A DNA stretch of 64,000 bases, taken from the NCBI RefSeq assembly GCF_003049525.1, contig NZ_PYWL01000009.1:1-64000 (forward strand), read 5' to 3'. Source of the DNA: Lysinibacillus fusiformis (GTDB taxonomy: Bacteria > Bacillota > Bacilli > Bacillales_A > Planococcaceae). The translations under genes and the position numbers were made by a program. Positions 9,832 through 19,170 of the stretch are shown piece after piece. A model generated the notes under the pieces. That model made no database searches. It had not been told where the DNA came from and was given only the letters and a program-made list of their open reading frames with translations. The stretch's first letter is position 1, and the number at the start of each line of letters is the position of its first letter.

Positions 9832-10887
9832 GTGTCAAAGGCATATGAACAAGCAGGTGTAAATATTGAAGCGGGCTATGAAGCTGTAAAACGAATGAAA
9901 TCTCATGTAGAACGTACGAACCGACTAGGTGTCATGGGAACGTTTGGTGGCTTTGGTGGTATGTTTGACTTGTCAGAACTAAATCTAAAAGAACCTGTTC
10001 TTATTTCAGGAACTGATGGTGTAGGGACAAAGCTAAAGCTAGCATTCATGGTAGACAAGCACGATACTATTGGTGTGGATTGTGTAGCAATGTGCGTGAA
10101 TGATATCGTTGCACAAGGAGCGGAGCCGCTATACTTTTTAGATTACGTAGCACTTGGGAAAGCAGAGCCTGCAAAAATTGAGCAAATTGTTAAAGGGGTT
10201 GCGGATGGCTGTGTGCAATCTGGTGCAGCTCTAATTGGTGGCGAAACAGCAGAAATGCCAGGTCTATATGAAGAAGATGAATATGATTTAGCTGGCTTTG
10301 CGGTGGGGGCTTGTGAAAAGTCTGCCATTGTGACAGGAGAAAAAATTGTCGAGGGCGATGTACTTATTGGTATTGCTTCGAGTGGTGTGCATTCAAACGG
10401 TTATTCTTTAGTACGTAAAATTGTTTTTGCAGATCATCAATATGCGGTGGATGCCATTGTAGAAGACTATGAAGATTTAGGTCCAATCGGCGAGGCACTA
10501 TTAGTCCCAACAAAGCTTTATGCTAAGCCTGTATTAGCGGCTTTAAAAGCAGCAGATGTACACGGCTGTGCCCACGTTACTGGTGGAGGTTTCTATGAGA
10601 ATTTACCACGTATGATGCCTGAAGGATTAGCTACAGAAATTGACTTAGGTTCATGGCCAGTATTACGTATCTTTGAATTCCTAAAGGATAAAGGTCAGTT
10701 AGATGATAAGGATTTATATAATGTGTTTAATATGGGGATCGGTTTTGTCATAGCTGTTCCAGCAGTAGAAGCTGATAAAGTTATGGCAGCAGTAGAAGCA
10801 AATGGTGAAAAGGCTTATACAATCGGTCGTGTCATTCAAGGCGACGGAGTAGTGTTTAATGGAACACATGATGGGAGTTTAGTGTAA
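9832..10887 (+). CDS. purM: AIR synthase (FGAM cyclo-ligase)
   Basis: PurM closes the imidazole ring, converting FGAM to AIR with ATP. The 351-residue protein has [13 protein letters not shown] near residue 60, the metal and nucleotide motif of the AIRS family, and [11 protein letters not shown] in the C-terminal half. The start is GTG, with AAGGAGG eight to ten bases upstream. A 92-base gap after purF has no gene. The last base of the stop is the first base of purN (TAATG). Confidence 0.98.
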   Translation: MSKAYEQAGVNIEAGYEAVKRMKSHVERTNRLGVMGTFGGFGGMFDLSELNLKEPVLISGTDGVGTKLKLAFMVDKHDTIGVDCVAMCVNDIVAQGAEPLYFLDYVALGKAEPAKIEQIVKGVADGCVQSGAALIGGETAEMPGLYEEDEYDLAGFAVGACEKSAIVTGEKIVEGDVLIGIASSGVHSNGYSLVRKIVFADHQYAVDAIVEDYEDLGPIGEALLVPTKLYAKPVLAALKAADVHGCAHVTGGGFYENLPRMMPEGLATEIDLGSWPVLRIFEFLKDKGQLDDKDLYNVFNMGIGFVIAVPAVEADKVMAAVEANGEKAYTIGRVIQGDGVVFNGTHDGSLV

Positions 10888-11456
10888 TGACTGCACCAAC
10901 AAAAATTGCCGTGTTCGCATCAGGAAGCGGTAGTAATTTTCAAGCCATTCAAGAGGCTATTAAACGTGGGGAACTGCATGCAAAGGTTGAGCTAGTAGTG
11001 ACAGATAAGCCCAGTGCATATGTAGTGACACGTGCTGAACACTTTGAAATTCCAGTGTTAGCCTTGAACCCGAAAGATTTTACCTCGAAAGCCGCTTACG
11101 AGACAGCAATTGTCGATGCTCTACATGAGTGCGATGTGAAATGGATTGTGCTTGCAGGATATATGCGTTTAATCAGTGATGTATTATTAGCGGCTTTTCC
11201 ACAAAGAATTGTTAATATTCATCCTTCCTTATTACCAGCCTTTCCTGGGAAGGATGCTATCGGACAAGCGTTGAATCATGGGGTGAAAATAACGGGCGTA
11301 ACGGTGCATTTTGTTGATGAAGGAATGGATACTGGCCCAATTATCGCACAGGCTGCTGTACCTGTTATTGAAGGAAATCGAGAGGCAACAGAAGCTGCTA
11401 TCCATAAGCAAGAGCATTTATTATATACAAAGGCTTTACAGCAATTATTACAATAA
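10887..11456 (+). CDS. purN: GAR formyltransferase, folate dependent
   Basis: PurN transfers the formyl group of 10-formyltetrahydrofolate to GAR. The 189-residue protein carries the complete active site: GSGSNF at 13-18, Asn110 and His112 in NIHPSLLPAFPG, and Asp149 in DEGMDTGP. It overlaps purM by one base, which suggests reinitiation by the same ribosome. The longer gap to purH (114 bases) contains an eight-base-pair hairpin, AGTTAGGT / ACCTAACT at 11467-11506. Confidence 0.98.
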   Translation: MTAPTKIAVFASGSGSNFQAIQEAIKRGELHAKVELVVTDKPSAYVVTRAEHFEIPVLALNPKDFTSKAAYETAIVDALHECDVKWIVLAGYMRLISDVLLAAFPQRIVNIHPSLLPAFPGKDAIGQALNHGVKITGVTVHFVDEGMDTGPIIAQAAVPVIEGNREATEAAIHKQEHLLYTKALQQLLQ

Positions 11457-11570
11457 CAGAAGGAGGAGTTAGGTCGAGAACCTTACTCAACACTCAACAC
11501 CTAACTCTATGAATCTTTGACAGCAAGTTAGTTCGTGCAAGAGCACGATAAAAATTAGGAGGATATTGTT

Positions 11571-13097
11571 GTGACAAAACGTGCATTAATCAGTGTTTCC
11601 AATAAAGATGGTATTTTAGAATTTGCAAAAGAATTAGTAGCATTAGGTTATGAAATTTTATCAACTGGCGGTACTAAAAAAATGCTACAGGACAATGCAG
11701 TAGCTGTAACAGCAGTAGATGAAGTAACGAAGTTTCCTGAAATTTTAGACGGCCGTGTTAAAACATTAAATCCTATGATTCACGGTGGTTTATTAGGGAA
11801 ATTTGATGATGACTCTCATCAGGCACAAATGAATGAGCATGGAATTGAGCCAATAGAAATTGTTTGTGTCAATCTTTATCCTTTCGTTGAAACAATTTCA
11901 AAGCCTAATGTAACATGGGATGATGCAATTGAAAACATTGATATCGGTGGCCCTACAATGTTACGATCCGCTGCAAAAAACCATCAATATGTAACAGTCA
12001 TCGTAGACAGCAATGACTATGCAACAGTATTAGAGGAACTAAAAGCTGGTGGTGCAACAACAATTGAGACACGTCGTAAATTGGCTGCAAAGGTTTTCCG
12101 TCACACAGCCGCCTATGATTCGTATATCTCGAACTATTTGACAGAAGAAGAGTTCCCAGAGAGCTTAACAATGACGTATGAATTAAAGCAGAACTTACGC
12201 TATGGTGAAAATCCGCACCAAAAAGCGGCATTTTACCAAAAACGTCTTGGCTCTGATTTCTCATTAGCTTATGCAACACAATTACATGGTAAAGAGTTAT
12301 CCTATAACAATATTCAAGATGGGAATGCAGCTTTGCAAATTGTGAAAGAGTTTGAAATGCCAGCTGCAGTTGCTGTAAAGCATATGAATCCTTGTGGAGT
12401 TGGAACAGGTGTCACACTAGAGGAAGCATTTGATAAAGCGTATGAAGCAGATCCAACATCTATTTTTGGTGGAATTATCGCTCTGAATATGGAAGTGGAT
12501 GCAGCAACTGCTGAGAAGCTAAGTCATATTTTCCTAGAAATTATTATTGCTCCGGCTTTCTCACAAGAGGCACTCGATATTTTAACGAAAAAGAAAAATA
12601 TTCGCTTATTAACAATTCCGTTCGAGCAAGCGAAGCAAGATCAATTTAATGTAGTATCTGTAGAGGGCGGTCTTCTTGTACAGGAACCGGATCGCTACGG
12701 TTTTGCCAATGCAGATATAAAGGTAGTAACAGATCGTGAACCAACAAAACAGGAATGGGAAGCATTGCAACTTGGTTGGTCTGTTGTTAAGCATGTTAAA
12801 TCAAACGCGATTGTTGTAACGGATTCTCAAATGACACTTGGTGTAGGCGCTGGTCAAATGAACCGCGTTGGTGCTGCGAAAATTGCCTTTGAGCAAGCTG
12901 GTGAAAAAGCAAAAGGTGCTGCATTGGCATCAGATGCATTTTTCCCAATGAGTGATACTGTTGAGGCTGCAGCCACAGCTGGTATTACAGCTATTATTCA
13001 GCCAGGTGGATCTATTAAAGATCAAGATTCAATCGATAAAGCAAATGAATACGGCATTACTATGGTATTTACAGGCGTACGCCATTTTAAACATTAA
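11571..13097 (+). CDS. purH: AICAR transformylase/IMP cyclohydrolase
   Basis: PurH carries out the last two steps to IMP. The N-terminal cyclohydrolase domain begins [16 protein letters not shown] and contains the STGGTKK phosphate site; the C-terminal transformylase domain has KHMNPCGVG and the late SDAFFPMSD region. Length of 508 residues is normal. The start is GTG with TAGGAGG seven bases upstream. A hairpin without a T run separates it from purD. Confidence 0.98.
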   Translation: MTKRALISVSNKDGILEFAKELVALGYEILSTGGTKKMLQDNAVAVTAVDEVTKFPEILDGRVKTLNPMIHGGLLGKFDDDSHQAQMNEHGIEPIEIVCVNLYPFVETISKPNVTWDDAIENIDIGGPTMLRSAAKNHQYVTVIVDSNDYATVLEELKAGGATTIETRRKLAAKVFRHTAAYDSYISNYLTEEEFPESLTMTYELKQNLRYGENPHQKAAFYQKRLGSDFSLAYATQLHGKELSYNNIQDGNAALQIVKEFEMPAAVAVKHMNPCGVGTGVTLEEAFDKAYEADPTSIFGGIIALNMEVDAATAEKLSHIFLEIIIAPAFSQEALDILTKKKNIRLLTIPFEQAKQDQFNVVSVEGGLLVQEPDRYGFANADIKVVTDREPTKQEWEALQLGWSVVKHVKSNAIVVTDSQMTLGVGAGQMNRVGAAKIAFEQAGEKAKGAALASDAFFPMSDTVEAAATAGITAIIQPGGSIKDQDSIDKANEYGITMVFTGVRHFKH

Positions 13098-13115
13098 TTA
13101 ATAATGACATAAAAC

Positions 13116-13143
13116 AGACCGAGATGTGGGTTCATCTCGGTCT
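13116..13143 (+). other. intra-operon stem-loop between purH and purD
   Basis: AGACCGAGATG and CATCTCGGTCT form a perfect 11-base-pair stem with a TGGGTT loop. Only TACTCAC follows, not a T run, so it is at most a partial terminator or an RNA-stability element ahead of purD. Confidence 0.75.
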
Positions 13144-13170
13144 TACTCACAAAGAGGAGGATTCTCTAAA

Positions 13171-14427
13171 ATGAATGTATTAGTAATCGGAAGTGGCGGT
13201 CGTGAGCATGCAATCGCTAAACAATTTAGCATTTCTCCATCCGTTAACCAAGTATTTGTAGCACCTGGAAATGACGGAATGCGAGGCGAGGTAGAGGTTG
13301 TTAATATTGACACTATGGATTTTGCAGGACTTGCCCAATTTGCCAAGGAAAATGATATTGCTTTAACATTTGTCGGCCCAGAACAACCACTTGCTGAAGG
13401 CATTGTCGATTTCTTCACAGCTCGTGGATTACGTATCTTTGGTCCGACAAAGACAGCAGCTCAAATAGAAAGTAGTAAGTCGTATGCAAAAGAAGTGATG
13501 AATAAATACAATATACCAACAGCAGCCCATCAAACATTTACTGTAGCAGAACAAGCTATTACTTATATTAAAGAACAAGGCGCACCCATTGTTATTAAAG
13601 CGGATGGCTTAGCAGCTGGTAAGGGTGTTGTTGTGGCGATGACAGAGAAAGAAGCTATTGAAGCTGTACAAGATATGATTGGCAATCAACGCTTTGGTGA
13701 ATCATCTTCTCGCGTTGTCATCGAGGAATTTTTAGACGGGGAAGAATTCTCCTTTATGTCCTTTGTGCATAAAGGACAAATTTATCCTATGGTGATTGCA
13801 CAGGACCATAAACGTGCGTATGACGGTGATAAAGGACCTAATACAGGTGGGATGGGTGCTTACTCACCAGTACCACAAATCTCACAAGAAGTTATAGATA
13901 TCGCTTACCAAACGATTGTTGAGCCAACTGTTAAAGGGATGGAGGCGGATGGCGCTTCCTTTACAGGTATTTTATATGCAGGCTTAATTTTAACGAAGAA
14001 GGGCCCTCAGGTTATTGAGTTTAATGCACGTTTTGGTGATCCAGAAACACAAGTAGTTTTACCTCGAATGGTTTCCGACTTTGGTGCATTTATGATGGCA
14101 TTAATGAACGAGCAGCCATTTGAATTACAATGGTCGGAAGATGCTATGCTAGGTGTTGTTATTGCAGCTGAAGGATATCCAGGCGATGTTGAAAAAGGCA
14201 AAGCATTACCGAATTTAGAGGAACTATCTAAATCATATGCTGTATTCCATGCAGGTACAAAATTAGTAGATGGTCAATTTGTTGGGAATGGTGGTCGTGT
14301 CCTGTTAGTTGGGGCTAAAGCGCCTACTTTACAGGAAGCACAGCAAAAAGTATATGCTGGCATTGCTAAAGAAACATGGGATCACTTTTTCTTCCGCAAA
14401 GATATTGGCTGGCGTACATTCAAATAA
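13171..14427 (+). CDS. purD: phosphoribosylamine-glycine ligase
   Basis: PurD makes GAR from phosphoribosylamine, glycine and ATP. The ATG at 13171 has GAGGAGG ten bases upstream and yields the typical MNVLVIGSGGREHA beginning; an upstream in-frame start would lie inside the preceding hairpin. The ATP-grasp motifs VIKADGLAAGKGVVVA and GPNTGGMGAYSPVP and the metal site EFNARFGDPE are present. About 418 residues. It is the last gene of the purine operon, as in Bacillus. Confidence 0.97.
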   Translation: MNVLVIGSGGREHAIAKQFSISPSVNQVFVAPGNDGMRGEVEVVNIDTMDFAGLAQFAKENDIALTFVGPEQPLAEGIVDFFTARGLRIFGPTKTAAQIESSKSYAKEVMNKYNIPTAAHQTFTVAEQAITYIKEQGAPIVIKADGLAAGKGVVVAMTEKEAIEAVQDMIGNQRFGESSSRVVIEEFLDGEEFSFMSFVHKGQIYPMVIAQDHKRAYDGDKGPNTGGMGAYSPVPQISQEVIDIAYQTIVEPTVKGMEADGASFTGILYAGLILTKKGPQVIEFNARFGDPETQVVLPRMVSDFGAFMMALMNEQPFELQWSEDAMLGVVIAAEGYPGDVEKGKALPNLEELSKSYAVFHAGTKLVDGQFVGNGGRVLLVGAKAPTLQEAQQKVYAGIAKETWDHFFFRKDIGWRTFK

Positions 14428-14503
14428 TCATTATTTTCACTAAAATTTAAAATATTTTTACTCCTCTTATGAAACCTCTTAAAGTTTCAAACGTAAGAGG
14501 TAA

Positions 14504-14534
14504 GAGCCGTCTCCAAATTAGATTGGGACGGCTC
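14504..14534. terminator. bidirectional hairpin between purD and the DUF2892 gene
   Basis: GAGCCGTC pairs with GACGGCTC around an AT-rich loop, between two converging genes. A second weaker stem (ACCTCTT / AAGAGGT) lies just upstream. Neither has a long T run on the plus strand, so termination may be incomplete. Confidence 0.6.
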
Positions 14535-14540
14535 CTTTGA

Positions 14541-14966
14541 CTAAGAAGGGTTTTGAGCATTATTCGATGTAGAATTGCTCCTTGTTGAGGGATTTTGGGT
14601 TGAAGCGCTGCTATCAGATTGCTTTGAAGCAGTAGCTTGTGAACCTGAAGAATTGCCAGCTATTGCAGAAGAGAAATCCTTCATGAGCTTATCGATTTGC
14701 TCAGAGGACATAGAATTTTGCCCACTGAACATACTTTGCATAGAGGTATTCATGGCATTTTGCATATTAGTGCTCATGAGAGCCTTGGTTGGACAATATT
14801 TAAAGAGTCCCTCTGCCATTTTCATGGCTCCTAATGCAATCATCAATCGACCTTTTGTACAATTAGGATTTCTTGAAACTTTAGCGATACCAAATGCTGT
14901 CAAACTTGTACCCATGGCAAAACGACAAAATGCATTTTTTTCGCTTAAATTTGCTTGCTGCATCAT
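14541..14966 (-). CDS. DUF2892 family protein with Ser/Asn-rich tail
   Basis: Residues 10-60 match the DUF2892 (YgaP-like) pattern: KNAFCRFAMGTSLTAFGIAK, then NCTKGRLMIALGAMKMAEGLFKYCP, a short pair of hydrophobic helices with conserved cysteines. The rest is a Met-, Ser- and Asn-rich tail of low complexity (SDSSASTQNPSTRSNS). The function is unknown. The ATG at 14966 is chosen because AAAGGAGG lies seven bases upstream; longer in-frame versions start without a ribosome site. It converges with purD. Confidence 0.8.
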   Translation of the reverse strand: MMQQANLSEKNAFCRFAMGTSLTAFGIAKVSRNPNCTKGRLMIALGAMKMAEGLFKYCPTKALMSTNMQNAMNTSMQSMFSGQNSMSSEQIDKLMKDFSSAIAGNSSGSQATASKQSDSSASTQNPSTRSNSTSNNAQNPS

Positions 14967-15165
14967 AATAGTTCCTCCTTTAGTCATTGTGGAAAAAATA
15001 GACGAGGTGCACTTTGCTTTATGAAAGTGCTGTGTTACGATTGAAACAAGATGATTGCATAAAGCATAAATTTTATGAAAGTATGCGATATGCAATAGTA
15101 GTATGTGAATCCAAATTGGTTTTACACAATGAAAAATTACGTAATTTTAGGAAGGAGCGAATAGC

Positions 15166-16887
15166 ATGGATCCAGTATGGAAAATAACAAAAATACGTCA
15201 GCAATTAGCAGTAATTGATGGAAAAAAGGCACCTGATATTGTGTTGAAAAATACAAGGTATTTGCATAGTATGCTGAAACAGTGGGTAGTAGGAAACATT
15301 TGGATTTTAGGGGACCGCATTGTCTATGCTGGTGACAGAATGCCTCCTTTAATAGAAGGAACAGAAGTTGTGGATTGTACAGGGAAAACAATTGTACCAG
15401 GCTATATTGAGCCACATGTACATCCTTTCCAGCTGTATCATCCACAATCCTTTGCAGATTTTTGTGGTCAGCTAGGGACAACGACTTTTATTTCCGATAA
15501 TTTAAGTTTTGTTTTAAATTTAGAAAATAAGAAAGCGTTTTCAATTTTAGATCATTTGAAAAAATTACCGTTTTCTTTTTATTGGTGGACTCGCTTTGAT
15601 TCGCAAACCGAATTGGAGCAGGAGGAAGAGGTATTCTCTAACACATCTATATTAGAATGGTTAGAGCGAAGTGATGTTTTGCTTGGCGGAGAGTTGACAG
15701 GCTGGCCTAAGCTGTTACATGGGGACGATCAAATGCTGTATCGCATGCAAATGGCAAAGGGACTAGGTAAAAAAATCGAAGGTCATTTCCCTGGAGCCTC
15801 CGAGAGAACTTTAGCACGTATGAAACTTCTTGGTGCAGATGGCGATCATGAAGCGATGACAGTGGAAGAGGTGGAACGTCGTATCATGCAAGGCTATGCG
15901 GTTACATTACGTCATTCATCCATTCGACCAGATTTACCGCATCTATTAAAAGGAATCGTAGAAAAAGAGCTTCCGATTTTTGATCATTTAATGATGACAA
16001 CAGATGGTTCACCACCTTCGTTCCATGAAGATGGAGTGATGGATAAGTGTATTCAAGTAGCCTTAGATGCGGGAGTTTCTCCAATTGATGCCTACCAAAT
16101 GGCTTCGTATAATGTAGCACGCTATTATAATATGTCCAATTTACATGGTTTTATCGCGACAGGTCGCTTTGCCTCCCTTAATATTTTACAAGATGAATAT
16201 CATCCTGTACCAGAAAGTGTCCTATCAAAAGGTGTTTGGCTAAAACGTGATGGAGAACGTGTTCATAGACTGGCAGCCATCGATTATTCTGCTATCCCTG
16301 CGTTCAATTTAGATTTTTCCTTAGACTCACAAGATTTCCAGTTTTCAATGCCTTTTGGAATTGAGCTTGTGAATGATGTCATTACAAAACCGTATAATTC
16401 ATTAATTACTAGAGAAGGGCAACTGGCTAATCACGATGAGTGCTATTTAATGTTAATAAACCGACAAGGTCACTGGCATGTAAATACAATGATTAAAGGG
16501 TTTGCAACTGGTGTTCAAGGCTTTGCATCGTCCTACTCAAACACAGGCGATATTTTATTAATCGGAAAAAATAAAGAAGATATGATCAAAGCCTTCGAAG
16601 AAATGAAGGCTATGAATGGTGGTATCGTCCTTGTAGAAAAAGGGGAAGTCATTGCAGAAATACCATTATCCATTGGTGGGCTTTTATATGATGGGGATGT
16701 ATTGACGCTAACAGAGAAAGAAAAAGCTTTAAAGCAAGCTTTAGCAGATCGTGGGTATCAATTAGGGGATGCTATTTACACATTATTATTTTTACAGTCT
16801 ACTCATTTACCATATATTCGTATCACACCAAAAGGTATTTTCGATGTAATGAAGAATAAGTTATTATTACCTGCTGTTATGCGCTAA
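15166..16887 (+). CDS. yerA: adenine deaminase-like amidohydrolase
   Basis: This 573-residue metal-dependent hydrolase belongs to the adenine deaminase family, which converts adenine to hypoxanthine, and matches B. subtilis YerA in position and order. The metal-binding HxH is in GYIEPHVHPFQLY near residue 85; further metal ligands lie in ATGHFPGAS-like (EGHFPGAS) and MMTTDG segments. AAGGAG precedes the ATG. Its place after the purine operon suits purine salvage. Whether the substrate is really adenine is inferred; YerA is more distant than the main Ade enzymes. Confidence 0.88.
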   Translation: MDPVWKITKIRQQLAVIDGKKAPDIVLKNTRYLHSMLKQWVVGNIWILGDRIVYAGDRMPPLIEGTEVVDCTGKTIVPGYIEPHVHPFQLYHPQSFADFCGQLGTTTFISDNLSFVLNLENKKAFSILDHLKKLPFSFYWWTRFDSQTELEQEEEVFSNTSILEWLERSDVLLGGELTGWPKLLHGDDQMLYRMQMAKGLGKKIEGHFPGASERTLARMKLLGADGDHEAMTVEEVERRIMQGYAVTLRHSSIRPDLPHLLKGIVEKELPIFDHLMMTTDGSPPSFHEDGVMDKCIQVALDAGVSPIDAYQMASYNVARYYNMSNLHGFIATGRFASLNILQDEYHPVPESVLSKGVWLKRDGERVHRLAAIDYSAIPAFNLDFSLDSQDFQFSMPFGIELVNDVITKPYNSLITREGQLANHDECYLMLINRQGHWHVNTMIKGFATGVQGFASSYSNTGDILLIGKNKEDMIKAFEEMKAMNGGIVLVEKGEVIAEIPLSIGGLLYDGDVLTLTEKEKALKQALADRGYQLGDAIYTLLFLQSTHLPYIRITPKGIFDVMKNKLLLPAVMR

Positions 16888-16939
16888 TGTATGAAAGTGT
16901 AAACAGTTGCTTTCATATGTAAATGTTCAAAGGAGAGTA

Positions 16940-18001
16940 ATGCTTGTGTTCAAATCAAGGAAGTTATTAATGGCTATGGCATTTAGCGCTTTAGTGATCG
17001 GAGGATGCTCGAAGGATACACCAAAGGTCAAAGAAGAAGATGAGACTGTAGCACAGGAAGAAACCGTAGTTGATGACCAAGTGCAGCAACCTGCATTCGT
17101 AGCCCCACTTACAGGAGAGGCAGTGCAAGAAGAAATAACTCAGCGGCCTATTATCGTGACGATTAATAATCATCCAGCCGCACGCCCACAATCAGGGTTA
17201 GCTGCAGCTGATATCATTTATGAGATGCTGGCAGAAGGTAATGTCACTCGCTTTTTAGCAGTTTATCAAAGTGAGCTGCCTGAAAATATAGGACCTGTTC
17301 GTAGTGCACGCTCCTATTTTATCGATATGGCAAAAGGTTTCGATGCCTTTTATGTAGCTCATGGCTATAGTCCAGAGGCGAAAACGATGCTCGATAATCG
17401 TGTAGTCGATAATATCAATGGAATGGCTTATGATGGTATACTTTTTAAACGTTCAAGCGAACGAGTTGCACCGCACAATTCATATATTACATCGGAAAAG
17501 ATAATAAAAGGTGCTGAAATGGTAGGCGCTTCAATGAATTACAGTGAAAAAGTACTTCAGGCTTTTTATGAACCCGATGAACGTGGTAAAATAGGCATTG
17601 AAACAAGTCAAGTTGACATTTACTATGGAAATAATGAAGATTTCCACAATTCGTATGTGTATGATCATCAAAGTAATCACTATGAACGACAATCGGCTGG
17701 CGTGGACACAAAAGATATGTTAACCGGCGAAGCATTATCATTGGAAAATGTTCTATTTTTTGAAATGGATCACCAAATAGTGGATGATATTGGTCGCCAA
17801 ACAATTGATTTAACTTCTGGTGGAAATGCGTATGTATTTCAAAATGGCTATTTGAGGGAAGTCAAATGGGCTAATGTGAATGGAATACCAACGGCTGTTG
17901 AGCAATCAGGGGAACCTGTAAAGCTAGTACCAGGAAAGTCTTGGGTCCATTTTGTACCATCTTCACCAGGGTTACAAGCAATGGTGAAAACGCAGCCTTA
18001 A
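16940..18001 (+). CDS. yerB: YerB family lipoprotein (DUF3048)
   Basis: A lipoprotein of about 353 residues with a lipobox ending ALVIGGC some 23 residues from the chosen start, then an acidic linker and a DUF3048 domain (PIIVTINNHPAARPQSGL, later ENIGPVRSARSYF). The function is unknown. It is likely anchored on the outer face of the membrane. AAAGGAG lies four bases before the ATG at 16940 and ten before a GTG at 16946; either may be used. Same order as in B. subtilis (yerA-yerB-yerC). Confidence 0.88.
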   Translation: MLVFKSRKLLMAMAFSALVIGGCSKDTPKVKEEDETVAQEETVVDDQVQQPAFVAPLTGEAVQEEITQRPIIVTINNHPAARPQSGLAAADIIYEMLAEGNVTRFLAVYQSELPENIGPVRSARSYFIDMAKGFDAFYVAHGYSPEAKTMLDNRVVDNINGMAYDGILFKRSSERVAPHNSYITSEKIIKGAEMVGASMNYSEKVLQAFYEPDERGKIGIETSQVDIYYGNNEDFHNSYVYDHQSNHYERQSAGVDTKDMLTGEALSLENVLFFEMDHQIVDDIGRQTIDLTSGGNAYVFQNGYLREVKWANVNGIPTAVEQSGEPVKLVPGKSWVHFVPSSPGLQAMVKTQP

Positions 18002-18016
18002 AGGGAGGAAAATTGC

Positions 18017-18334
18017 ATGCAAATCGAAAAAATTCGAGGGCATCAAACAGATCAATTATTTAAAGCAGTGTTAGAGCTGAAAGACATCGAAGAATGCTAT
18101 AAGTTTTTTGATGATTTATGTACGATTAGTGAAATTCAATCGTTGGCACAACGCTTTGAGGTTGCACATTTATTGCGTTTAAAGAAAACCTATGAATCCA
18201 TTAAAAAGGAAACGGGTGCAAGTACTGCAACGATTTCACGTGTTCGTCGTTGCTTTGATTATGGAAACGATACATATGATGAAATGCTAGGTCGTTTGTA
18301 TCCTGATGAGAAACCGTTTCAAGCACCAAAATAA
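18017..18334 (+). CDS. yerC: YerC/YecD family TrpR-like DNA-binding protein
   Basis: A 105-residue all-helical protein of the TrpR-related YerC/YecD family. SEIQSLAQRFEVAHLL and the turn-helix KKETGASTATISRVRRC at 74-90 are the helix-turn-helix region. Target genes are unknown. GGGAGGAAA precedes the ATG. It ends the yerABC group: a strong terminator follows within 15 bases. Confidence 0.9.
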   Translation: MQIEKIRGHQTDQLFKAVLELKDIEECYKFFDDLCTISEIQSLAQRFEVAHLLRLKKTYESIKKETGASTATISRVRRCFDYGNDTYDEMLGRLYPDEKPFQAPK

Positions 18335-18346
18335 TAGTTGAAAATG

Positions 18347-18378
18347 AGACTGGGTAGAAGTTCTACTCAGTCTTTTTC
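18347..18378 (+). terminator. terminator after yerC
   Basis: AGACTGGGTAG pairs with CTACTCAGTCT (one G-U) around AAGTT and is followed by a T-rich stretch. Confidence 0.92.
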
Positions 18379-18448
18379 ATTTTTTTGTCGTCCATCATAA
18401 GCTATACTTGTAAACGAATAGATAGAAAACGATAGGTGGTAAAAATAA

Positions 18449-19138
18449 ATGGATTATTTAGAATGGAGACATGTGTTCAAGTTAGATCCTGCAAAGGACA
18501 TTTCAGATGAAGACTTAGAAAAAATTTGTGAATCTGGAACTGACGTTATTTTAGTCGGTGGCACAGATAATATTACATTGGATGGGGTATTAGATTTACT
18601 AGTTCGTGTTAGAAGATTCGAAGTCCCGATAGCTTTAGAAATTTCCACGATTGATGCGATTACACCGGGCTATGACTATTACTTCATTCCGACGGTCTTA
18701 AATAGTGATGATCCAAAATGGATTAAAAATTTGCATCATGCAGCAATTAAAGAATTTGGAGATATCATGGTGTGGGATGAATTAGTTGCAGAAGGTTATT
18801 GTATTTTAAATCCTGATTGTAAAGTGGCACAAGTAACAGGTGCTACAACAGATTTATCAATTGACGATATCGTAGCCTATGCACGTATGGCAGAAAATTT
18901 CTTTAAACTTCCCGTATTTTATTTAGAGTACAGTGGAATTTACGGGAATCCAGAGGTAGTAAGTGCTGTGAAAAATGAATTAAAGCATACTAAGCTATTT
19001 TATGGTGGGGGAATTACATCAGCCAAGCAGGCAGAGGAAATGGCCCAGTTCGCAGATACGGTTGTAGTTGGAAATATTATTTATGATGATTTAAAAGTGG
19101 CACTTGCGACTGTTAAGGCTGTTAAAAATACGTTATAA
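18449..19138 (+). CDS. pcrB: heptaprenylglyceryl phosphate synthase
   Basis: PcrB transfers a heptaprenyl chain to sn-glycerol-1-phosphate, giving an archaeal-type ether lipid in Bacilli. The 229-residue TIM barrel shows the family motifs: KLDPAKDI at the start, VGGTDNIT near residue 37, YLEYSGIYG near 155 and the phosphate-binding [12 protein letters not shown] near 190. The ATG follows GGTGG. It opens the pcrB-pcrA-ligA-camS cluster conserved in Bacilli; no mechanistic link with the DNA enzymes is known. Confidence 0.95.
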   Translation: MDYLEWRHVFKLDPAKDISDEDLEKICESGTDVILVGGTDNITLDGVLDLLVRVRRFEVPIALEISTIDAITPGYDYYFIPTVLNSDDPKWIKNLHHAAIKEFGDIMVWDELVAEGYCILNPDCKVAQVTGATTDLSIDDIVAYARMAENFFKLPVFYLEYSGIYGNPEVVSAVKNELKHTKLFYGGGITSAKQAEEMAQFADTVVVGNIIYDDLKVALATVKAVKNTL

Positions 19139-19170
19139 TTTTAGAACAAATGTTTGTAAGGCGGTGCGAA

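Noticed and set aside
14575-15024. 149-codon plus-strand frame opposite the DUF2892 gene
   Set aside because: The minus-strand frame matches DUF2892 and has AAAGGAGG; the plus-strand frame is its mirror with no start signal.
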